From: Patescibacteria group bacterium
GTDB taxonomy: Bacteria; Patescibacteriota; Microgenomatia; Daviesbacterales; UBA10151
Direction of reading: 5' to 3'
Length of the DNA stretch: 22,291 nucleotides
Assembly (NCBI GenBank): GCA_018817205.1
Contig: JAHIUE010000053.1
Span: forward strand, 1-22,291
Below the pieces are notes generated by a model. The model was not told the DNA's origin, searched no databases, and saw only the letters and a list, made by a program, of their open reading frames with translations. A program made the position numbers and the translations under genes. Of this stretch, positions 14,649 through 19,573 are shown piece after piece; position 1 is the first letter of the stretch; the number at the start of each line of letters is the position of its first letter.

Positions 14649-15926
14649 TTCCTCCTCCCAATATTGTTTTTTAAGACCGGATTTAGTAAGGATTGATTGC
14701 AGTTCCAACATGGCAGTATAGGTCGGCAGGATAAATAGACGGCCTTTTAGGCCTACTCTTGCCTGTTTAAAAGCTTTTTCCAGATCGGGTTCCACAATGA
14801 TCTGTTTAGGGTTAAATTCTGCATATTTAAGTCTTACTGCAAGATCATAAGCTCGACTGCCTGATACAAAAACTCTGCACTTTGCACTCTGCACTCTGCA
14901 CTTTTCAAATTCCCCGTCCCAGATCCATGATACGTCTGTCCCGTCTGCGATATTGTCATTTAAAGCCAAAAGCAGTCTGTCTTCGGGTTTAATATTTGGG
15001 GCTAAAGTTTCAAAGACCTGAATAGCCCCTGCAGGATTTTTAATCAGGAAGATGTATCCAAAAGGTAATTTTTCCACCCTACCAAAAGCAGGTGAGAAGG
15101 TTTTCAACGCATTGGAGAGCCGGCAGACTGGTAGATTCAGATGAGTAGCACAGGCAAGAGCTGCTAAAGCATCATAAATATGGTAAATGCCTGGAACTGG
15201 AAGACGGATAACGGAAGATTGGCGATTGAAAGATAAAGAAAAAGAAGATCCATTTAAGCCGTTTAACTTGACATTTTTAGCTTCAAAATCTAAATCCCCT
15301 TTTTCTTTTAGATGTCCAATAGATTCACCAAGGATTTTATAATCCTTAACCCCGAATTTTTGCACTTTTCCTTTAAAGCAAGAAGCAAGTTTTAAAATAT
15401 TGGCATCATCTCCGTTGATTAAAACTTGAGTTTTAGTAGGGATATTTTTTAATGTTTGGCACCAGTGTTTTACCACGGTATCTATCTCACCATAGCGGTC
15501 CAGCTGGTCGCGGAAAACATTAAGAAAAACTATTATATCCGGGTTAAGTTTTGGGGCAACAGCATTAAAAGCTGCCTCATCCAATTCCCAAATCCCTAAG
15601 TCTAGGGTATAGGGTCTAGGGTTTAGGGTATAGTGGGAAATTAATGTAGACGCTATGCCGCGTTCCAAATTTGAACCGGTATGATTTCTGATTACTTTTA
15701 AACCATTTGCTTTAGTAAAATGGGCAAGCATCCTGGCTGTAGTGGTTTTACCATTTGTGCCGGTTATTATTATATTTTTTGGAATTCTCTGGCTCAATTT
15801 TGCCACAAGCCCAGGGTCGATTTTTAATGCAAAAAGTCCTGGTGCGGCAGATCCCCCGCCAAACCTAAAAAGTTTTGTTAAGTACGAAACTGCTCTACCC
15901 AGCAAAATTGCCGCTAAAGTACGCAT
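14643..15926 (-). CDS. murT: Lipid II isoglutaminyl synthase subunit MurT, without a zinc ribbon
   Basis: A 427-aa Mur-ligase-type protein that with GatD amidates lipid II on the cytoplasmic side. The N-terminus MRTLAAILLGRAVSYLTKLF, the P-loop GTNGKTTT (56-63), NVFRDQLDRYGE (136-147) and NDNIADGTDVSWIWD (323-337, DUF1727 region) identify it. The region where known MurT proteins carry a CxxC-x(n)-CxxC zinc ribbon (about 193-222 here) contains no cysteine at all. Three low-complexity stretches (about 98-109, 233-245, 341-352) are encoded by 7-nt arrays. ATG 15926 is chosen over 15941 because TATAAT (15938-15933) ends 6 nt before it and overlaps the upstream ATG region. Confidence 0.92.
   Translation of the reverse strand: MRTLAAILLGRAVSYLTKLFRFGGGSAAPGLFALKIDPGLVAKLSQRIPKNIIITGTNGKTTTARMLAHFTKANGLKVIRNHTGSNLERGIASTLISHYTLNPRPYTLDLGIWELDEAAFNAVAPKLNPDIIVFLNVFRDQLDRYGEIDTVVKHWCQTLKNIPTKTQVLINGDDANILKLASCFKGKVQKFGVKDYKILGESIGHLKEKGDLDFEAKNVKLNGLNGSSFSLSFNRQSSVIRLPVPGIYHIYDALAALACATHLNLPVCRLSNALKTFSPAFGRVEKLPFGYIFLIKNPAGAIQVFETLAPNIKPEDRLLLALNDNIADGTDVSWIWDGEFEKCRVQSAKCRVFVSGSRAYDLAVRLKYAEFNPKQIIVEPDLEKAFKQARVGLKGRLFILPTYTAMLELQSILTKSGLKKQYWEEEN
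14872..14906. repeat. Heptanucleotide array in murT (C-terminal)
   Basis: Five plus-strand units: ACTCTGC, ACTTTGC, ACTCTGC, ACTCTGC, ACTTTTC. It encodes CRVQSAKCRVF in MurT just after the conserved SWIWD motif. Confidence 0.85.
15197..15231. repeat. Degenerate heptanucleotide array in murT (middle)
   Basis: Five plus-strand units: CTGGAAG, ACGGATA, ACGGAAG, ATTGGCG, ATTGAAA. It is the most degenerate of the set and encodes NRQSSVIRLPVP. Confidence 0.5.
15601..15635. repeat. Heptanucleotide array in murT (N-terminal)
   Basis: Five plus-strand units: TCTAGGG, TATAGGG, TCTAGGG, TTTAGGG, TATAGTG. It encodes YTLNPRPYTLDL. The unit resembles a plant telomere repeat by coincidence. Confidence 0.85.
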
Positions 15927-15932
15927 GGGAGA

Positions 15933-15938
15933 ATTATA
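15933..15938 (-). promoter_or_regulatory. -10 box of murT-gatD (leaderless arrangement)
   Basis: TATAAT on the minus strand, 6 nt before ATG 15926 and 2 nt after the stop codon of the preceding gene. Confidence 0.5.
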
Positions 15939-15940
15939 CA

Positions 15941-16534
15941 TTATCTAAAGGCTGGTTGGCTTGAAATGGCGGCTATTTTTGGAGTGAAACCCATGGCATC
16001 GGCTTGTTTGTTTTTGGTTTCGAAAGTAATGGCAAATTTTTCCAAATCATTCATGAAATAAGTAACTTTATAGCCCCAATGAGGGGAAGCGGCATAAGAT
16101 CTGTTTATGGAATAAGGGTCATTTAAGCCTTTGTTTAGATAATTTTCCCGGAGGCCTTTGGCAACAGTAAAAATAGCTTCTCTCCATGATTTAAAATAAA
16201 TTGCTTGTGTTCCGTAGACACCCCAGCCCCATCCGTTATATCCGCCGGGAATATGTTTTCCGAATGTTGATTCAACACCTGCAATGGAAGGTAAAAGTTT
16301 CCAATCCAGATTATACTCGTTTGCCGCATCAATAAAATCCTGGGCATGATACTGCAAGGGAGAATTATATTTAGATAAATATTCGGCCAGGATTTTTGCT
16401 TGATTATCCATTTGTTTTGCTTCTATTTGTTCCTCGTTTGGATTTTTTTCCATTCCTTGCTCCGCCTTCACGCTTATGCGGGGTATGATTAAAGGAAAGA
16501 TTAACAATAGCAATACAAAGACTTTTATTTTCAT
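15941..16534 (-). CDS. Secreted glucosaminidase/lysozyme-like peptidoglycan hydrolase
   Basis: A 197-aa exported protein. The signal peptide is MKIKVFVLLLLIFPLIIPRI with a probable cleavage site after VKA (about residue 24). The mature part has the lysozyme-like core of the glucosaminidase superfamily: ANEYNLDWKLLPSIAGVEST with probable catalytic Glu88, then YNGWGWGVYG, FKSWREAI and LRENYLNKGLNDPYSINRSY. It probably cleaves glycan strands in the wall. It is a paralogue of the next upstream gene (same layout, and the same order of YN.PL, LDWKLLP, ES and G.YG motifs). It has its own promoter and an unusual leader that folds into one hairpin ending one base before the ATG. Confidence 0.75.
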   Translation of the reverse strand: MKIKVFVLLLLIFPLIIPRISVKAEQGMEKNPNEEQIEAKQMDNQAKILAEYLSKYNSPLQYHAQDFIDAANEYNLDWKLLPSIAGVESTFGKHIPGGYNGWGWGVYGTQAIYFKSWREAIFTVAKGLRENYLNKGLNDPYSINRSYAASPHWGYKVTYFMNDLEKFAITFETKNKQADAMGFTPKIAAISSQPAFR

Positions 16535-16535
16535 A

Positions 16536-16577
16536 GACTTTAAAAAACCCTGTACCAGACGGTAACAGGGTTTAAGT
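16536..16577 (-). promoter_or_regulatory. Leader hairpin with U-tract directly before the start codon
   Basis: In the RNA, GACUU pairs with AAGUC as the outer stem, and CCCUG pairs with CAGGG, followed after a one-base bulge by UACC with GGUA, as the inner stem. The inner stem (16570-16548) closes a GUCU tetraloop and is followed by six U, as in an intrinsic terminator. ATG 16534 follows one base after the hairpin. It could be an attenuator or a translational lock. Confidence 0.55.
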
Positions 16578-16582
16578 CCGAT

Positions 16583-16611
16583 AGTATATCAGAAATGGGG
16601 TTAAAAGTCAA
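16583..16611 (-). promoter_or_regulatory. Strong promoter of the secreted glucosaminidase-like gene
   Basis: TTGACT (16611-16606), 17-nt spacer, TATACT (16588-16583). The -35 box lies inside the T-rich tail of the upstream terminator. Transcription should begin near the GG at 16579-16578. Confidence 0.65.
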
Positions 16612-16637
16612 ACCACAAGCATGTAAACTGCTTGTGG
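16602..16637 (-). terminator. Intrinsic terminator of the 192-aa glucosaminidase-like gene
   Basis: The stem CCACAAGCA/TGCTTGTGG (9 bp, loop GTTTACA) is followed by TTTGACTTTT on the minus strand, starting a few bases after the stop codon. Confidence 0.7.
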
Positions 16638-16641
16638 CAAG

Positions 16642-17220
16642 TTATTGCAGTTCTTCCATGAAAGCAACAACACCTTTAGCCCAGGCTCCATCCTTGGCTA
16701 AAGAAGGAGGGGTGTATTTAGCCATTATCTGGTATGGGTTTTCCAGTCCCTGGTTTAAGTAATCCTCCCTTAAAGCCTTACCCACTCTTTCAATGGCTTC
16801 TTCCCATGAGTTAAACTTTATTACCAAACTACCATAGATTCCGTAACCGAAAGGGTTAAAAGAATTATTTACAACTTTTTTGCCTCCATTTGATTCCTGC
16901 ATGGAGATGGCCGGTAAAAGTTTGTAGTCCAAACGGTACTTATCGGCAACTGCAACGAAAGTATTGCCATAGACAGCCAGTGGAGATTTATAGTCGGTGA
17001 AGAAGTTTTCGATGATTTTAGCCCTAGCGTCAACGTGTCTTACATAGTCCGTGATAACGGTTTCAGATTTAGGGACGGCGGCATACAATTTGAAGTTTTG
17101 GTTATAGGGATTAACTTGCTTGGTAGCTTTTAAATAAAAGCTAAAAAGCAAAGCAAATAGTAGTGCGGTCAGGGAAGCTGCAAACCAGCAACCCGCAAAC
17201 CATATATTATATTTAGTCAT
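16642..17220 (-). CDS. Membrane-anchored glucosaminidase/lysozyme-like protein
   Basis: A 192-aa protein with an N-terminal membrane segment (about 6-30), uncleaved or a long signal sequence, and an extracytoplasmic lysozyme-like domain: ADKYRLDYKLLPAISMQESN with probable catalytic Glu109, NPFGYGIYG, FNSWEEAI and LREDYLNQGLENPYQIM. It is a tandem paralogue of the downstream gene; the two are separated by a terminator and a promoter, so they are expressed independently. It follows yvcK by 28 nt in the same direction, with no clear Shine-Dalgarno site. A role in wall remodelling is inferred from the fold. Confidence 0.75.
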   Translation of the reverse strand: MTKYNIWFAGCWFAASLTALLFALLFSFYLKATKQVNPYNQNFKLYAAVPKSETVITDYVRHVDARAKIIENFFTDYKSPLAVYGNTFVAVADKYRLDYKLLPAISMQESNGGKKVVNNSFNPFGYGIYGSLVIKFNSWEEAIERVGKALREDYLNQGLENPYQIMAKYTPPSLAKDGAWAKGVVAFMEELQ

Positions 17221-17248
17221 GTCCGTCTGCTCGCATTTGACAGTAACA

Positions 17249-18271
17249 CTAATTTTTGGGATTTGTCAACTCTAAAATGGCTTTTGCCAAAGATTGCGGG
17301 TCATGGCGGAAAAGGTGTTCCCTGACATGATAAACGGCCAAGGGTTTTTCTATTATCTTGATATCAGGGACAATTTTTTTACATTCTGCCGTATCTACTT
17401 TAACCGGCTGTTGCTTGTCTTTTTTGTAAACTTTTAAGATTTCACTGTCCAGTCCATTGATATTGGCAATCATCACATCTATTCTGTTTTTGTTTCCCAA
17501 ATAATATCTGAAGTTTTCTAAATAATCCGAAGCCTTAAAATTATCTGTCTCTCCCATTTTGGTCATTAGATTTAAGATTAAAATCACCTTTGCTTTTGAT
17601 TTCTCGATTGCTTCTCTTATTCCTGTCACCAGCAGATGGGGCAATACACTGGTGTATAAATCACCCATTGAAAAGATGATTTTTTCAGCCTCCGCTATGG
17701 CCCGGATGACTTCAGGGTTAGGGTCGGCATTTGTTTCAAAGTAGATCTTGGTGATTTTCTTTTTTGCATCGTAATCATCTCTTCTGCCTCTTAAATCTAT
17801 ATTTGTTTCACCTTCCAGTTCTTCGCCGCCTTCCAGTCTGGCCATTAGATTCAGTTCCGATATGCTGACAGGTAAGACTCTGGCTCTTATCCTAAAAAGT
17901 AATCTTTCCGCTTCCACTCCTCTGTCGGCGCCCTTATAAATATGCTCAAGTCTCGCGGCAATTAAATTCCCCAGGCTATGTCCCTTTAATGGCCCGGCAA
18001 TATCTGTCAAACGGTCATCAAACAGCTTTTGGGCAACCTGTCGTTGTTTGGAATCTTCCATCAAAGCCAAGAGGCATTGGCGGATGTCTCCCGGAGGTAA
18101 AATACCAACTTCCGTGCGGAGTCTCCCTGATGATCCGCCGGAATCCCAAGTGCCTACCACCGCGGTAATTAATTGGGGCTGGTTTAACTCAACAAGGCCG
18201 CGAAGAAGGGAAAAATGGCCGGTGCCTCCGCCAAAGGTGACTATATTTTGCTGGTACTGATACTTTCCCAT
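17249..18271 (-). CDS. yvcK: Gluconeogenesis factor / GlmR family protein (YvcK, CofD-like)
   Basis: A 340-aa CofD-like protein. Visible motifs are VTFGGGTGHFSLLRGL (11-26), GTWDSGGSSGRLR (40-52), LPPGDIRQCLLAL (58-70), GHSLGNLI (97-104) and SMGDLYTSVLPHLL (201-214), all hallmarks of YvcK. In Bacillus, YvcK/GlmR binds UDP-GlcNAc and stimulates GlmS, steering carbon into wall precursors; glmS is only 1.3 kb away on the other strand. The family usually has a TDDGGSSG-type motif; here it is TWDSGGSSG, which leaves one acidic residue. TATAAT (18287-18282) ends 10 nt before the ATG. Confidence 0.92.
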   Translation of the reverse strand: MGKYQYQQNIVTFGGGTGHFSLLRGLVELNQPQLITAVVGTWDSGGSSGRLRTEVGILPPGDIRQCLLALMEDSKQRQVAQKLFDDRLTDIAGPLKGHSLGNLIAARLEHIYKGADRGVEAERLLFRIRARVLPVSISELNLMARLEGGEELEGETNIDLRGRRDDYDAKKKITKIYFETNADPNPEVIRAIAEAEKIIFSMGDLYTSVLPHLLVTGIREAIEKSKAKVILILNLMTKMGETDNFKASDYLENFRYYLGNKNRIDVMIANINGLDSEILKVYKKDKQQPVKVDTAECKKIVPDIKIIEKPLAVYHVREHLFRHDPQSLAKAILELTNPKN

Positions 18272-18281
18272 TTAAGAAGTT

Positions 18282-18287
18282 ATTATA
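18282..18287 (-). promoter_or_regulatory. -10 box of yvcK
   Basis: TATAAT on the minus strand, 10 nt before the ATG, giving a leader of 3-4 nt. Confidence 0.45.
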
Positions 18288-18313
18288 CACTATGTTAAAA
18301 TATGGCTTGCAAG

Positions 18314-18344
18314 CCGAAGTGCCATGGCACTGAGCTTGCCGAAG
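18314..18344. repeat. REP-like inverted repeat abutting tRNA-Leu(CAG)
   Basis: The plus strand CCGAAGTGCCATGGCACTGA continues with GCTTGCCGAAG. It holds the palindrome GTGCCATGGCAC and a minus-strand core, CTTCGGCAAGCTCAG, related to 13723-13745. Its last seven bases are the 5' acceptor strand of the tRNA. Confidence 0.45.
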
Positions 18345-18420
18345 TGGTGGAACGGTAGACACGCAACGTTCAGAACGTTGTGAGAGCAATCTCGTGGAGG
18401 TTCAACTCCTCTCTTCGGCA
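18338..18420 (+). tRNA. tRNA-Leu (CAG)
   Basis: Class II tRNA of 83 nt: acceptor GCCGAAG/CTTCGGC, anticodon arm CAACG-TTCAGAA-CGTTG (anticodon CAG), long variable arm, T arm GGAGG-TTCAACT-CCTCT. The discriminator is A. CCA is not encoded. Confidence 0.95.
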
Positions 18421-18440
18421 CATTTCTTTAGACCCATAAT

Positions 18441-18469
18441 TTGACTAAAATACTAAAATTCTTTATACT
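18441..18469 (+). promoter_or_regulatory. Promoter of the 110-aa unknown gene
   Basis: TTGACT (18441-18446), 17-nt spacer, TATACT (18464-18469), ending 7 nt before ATG 18477. The TTG of the -35 box is in frame and would be mistaken for a start codon by an ORF finder. Confidence 0.7.
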
Positions 18470-18476
18470 TTTTATT

Positions 18477-18809
18477 ATGACTAGGGTTAAAGAGACAGCT
18501 GAGGCGGTAAGGGGCACACCCTTAGCAAAACATTCGTCAAATCAAAAAAATGTTAAAACGTCTGTACACGGGCAAAGATTTTTAGATAAAACAATAGGTG
18601 ATCCTGATAAGCGATTAGTAAATTTGGGGGTATCAGCAAGACCGGAAGAAATGCATAAACTAGTAAATGATCATGGAAATAATATACTACCTTCGGTTCA
18701 GGCTACTGTCAGGATGATGCTGGCAAGGGGTGAGTTTCTCCCCCCAACAATGACAGGTTTTTTGAAGAAACACGGTGTCCCTCCATCATCTCTTAAACCC
18801 GTAGGTTAA
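18477..18809 (+). CDS. Uncharacterised protein, 110 aa
   Basis: Starts MTRVKETAEAVRGTPLAKHS. It is soluble and mildly basic, with a C-terminal half (PEEMHKLVNDHGNNILPSVQ, then ATVRMMLARGEFLPPTM) that looks helical and well folded. No family recognised. The start is fixed by a near-consensus promoter whose -10 box ends 7 nt upstream, so the mRNA is leaderless. It sits alone between two tRNA-Leu genes. Confidence 0.65.
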   Translation: MTRVKETAEAVRGTPLAKHSSNQKNVKTSVHGQRFLDKTIGDPDKRLVNLGVSARPEEMHKLVNDHGNNILPSVQATVRMMLARGEFLPPTMTGFLKKHGVPPSSLKPVG

Positions 18810-18844
18810 AATACTGAAGATTTAATTCTTTTTTGATTTTGTCG

Positions 18845-18850
18845 TATAAT
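18845..18850 (+). promoter_or_regulatory. -10 box of the tRNA-Leu/tRNA-Val/nitroreductase unit
   Basis: TATAAT, 10 nt before tRNA-Leu(GAG). No promoter is seen between the tRNA-Leu, tRNA-Val and nitroreductase genes. Confidence 0.5.
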
Positions 18851-18860
18851 TGGCAGACAT

Positions 18861-18946
18861 GCCGGGATGGTGAAATGGTATACACGCTACCTTGAGGTGG
18901 TAGTGCCCGCAAGGGCGTGGAGGTTCAACTCCTCTTCCCGGCACCA
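18861..18946 (+). tRNA. tRNA-Leu (GAG), CCA encoded
   Basis: Class II tRNA: acceptor GCCGGGA/TCCCGGC, anticodon arm CTACC-TTGAGGT-GGTAG (anticodon GAG), variable arm with GCCC-GCAA-GGGC, T arm GGAGG-TTCAACT-CCTCT. Discriminator A at 18943, then CCA to 18946, unlike the other two tRNA-Leu genes here. Confidence 0.95.
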
Positions 18947-18960
18947 TGGGCACTTTAGGA

Positions 18961-19032
18961 GGGCACTTAGCTCAGTGGTAGAGCGGTCGCTTTACATGCG
19001 ACATGTCGGGGGTTCAAATCCCTCAGTGCCCA
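18961..19032 (+). tRNA. tRNA-Val (TAC)
   Basis: 72 nt: acceptor GGGCACT/AGTGCCC, anticodon arm GTCGC-TTTACAT-GCGAC (anticodon TAC), T arm GGGGG-TTCAAAT-CCCTC. The discriminator is A. CCA is not encoded. It begins 14 nt after the CCA of tRNA-Leu(GAG) and ends 2 nt before the nitroreductase ATG. Confidence 0.95.
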
Positions 19033-19034
19033 CT

Positions 19035-19556
19035 ATGATTTTTGAGGAAGTAGTTAAAAAGAGACAGTCAACAAGAAGTTACCTGCCTAAAAAAGTGCCT
19101 GTAGGTTTAATTGCAAAGATGCTGGAAATGGCCAATCTTGCCCCCTCGGCGGGAAATTTGCAGGCCAGAAAAGTGGTGATAGTTAGGGATGAAGAGGTGA
19201 TAAAAAAAATCAAGGAAGTCACCAGCGGTCTTGGCAGATTTTCAGATAATATTCCCTTGATTTTTGTGGTTTGCGCGGTGCCGGAAGTGTCGGCAGTCAG
19301 ATATGAGGAGCGAGGCAGGAATCTTTATGCTCTTCAAGATGCCACCATTTTTGCTTCCTATTTGCAGCTGGCTGCCGTGTCTTTGGACCTTGCCAGTTGC
19401 TGGGTAGGTTCGTTTAAGGAAAGAAGGGTTTCTGAAATTTGCAACCTGCCGGAAAATTTAATCCCGGTGGCCATGATTCCGGTGGGGTTTTCCAATGAAG
19501 AGCCCAGAGAAAAACACAGAAAAAGTTTAGCAGAGTTAATCTTGAAAAGAATTTAA
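19035..19556 (+). CDS. Nitroreductase-family FMN oxidoreductase
   Basis: A 173-aa flavoprotein of the nitroreductase fold. The N-terminal KKRQSTRSYLPKKV (8-21) carries the FMN phosphate-binding arginines; LAPSAGNLQARKVVIV (35-50) and ASYLQLAAVSLDLASCWVG in the C-terminal half are typical. It is shorter than E. coli NfsB (217 aa), like the compact archaeal and CPR forms. The substrate is unknown; such enzymes reduce quinones, nitro compounds or flavins with NAD(P)H. The ATG follows the tRNA-Val discriminator base by 2 nt with no Shine-Dalgarno site, so cleavage of the tRNA 3' end would release an essentially leaderless mRNA. Upstream in-frame codons run through the tRNA genes and are not real. 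Confidence 0.88.
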   Translation: MIFEEVVKKRQSTRSYLPKKVPVGLIAKMLEMANLAPSAGNLQARKVVIVRDEEVIKKIKEVTSGLGRFSDNIPLIFVVCAVPEVSAVRYEERGRNLYALQDATIFASYLQLAAVSLDLASCWVGSFKERRVSEICNLPENLIPVAMIPVGFSNEEPREKHRKSLAELILKRI

Positions 19557-19565
19557 TGTTATAAT
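19557..19565 (+). promoter_or_regulatory. Extended -10 promoter of glmS
   Basis: TGTTATAAT begins right after the nitroreductase stop codon and ends 8 nt before the glmS ATG. Confidence 0.65.
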
Positions 19566-19573
19566 TTCACAAT

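Noticed and set aside
15601..15635. Telomere-like TTTAGGG repeat
   Set aside because: It is one of several unrelated heptamers in coding DNA; the resemblance to plant telomeres is chance.
18441..18476. TTG start giving a hydrophobic N-terminus to the 110-aa protein
   Set aside because: The TTG is the -35 box of the promoter and the TATACT -10 lies inside the supposed extension, so it is not transcribed.
18867..19034. N-terminal extension of the nitroreductase through two tRNA genes
   Set aside because: The extension simply translates tRNA-Leu and tRNA-Val; the conserved protein begins at ATG 19035.
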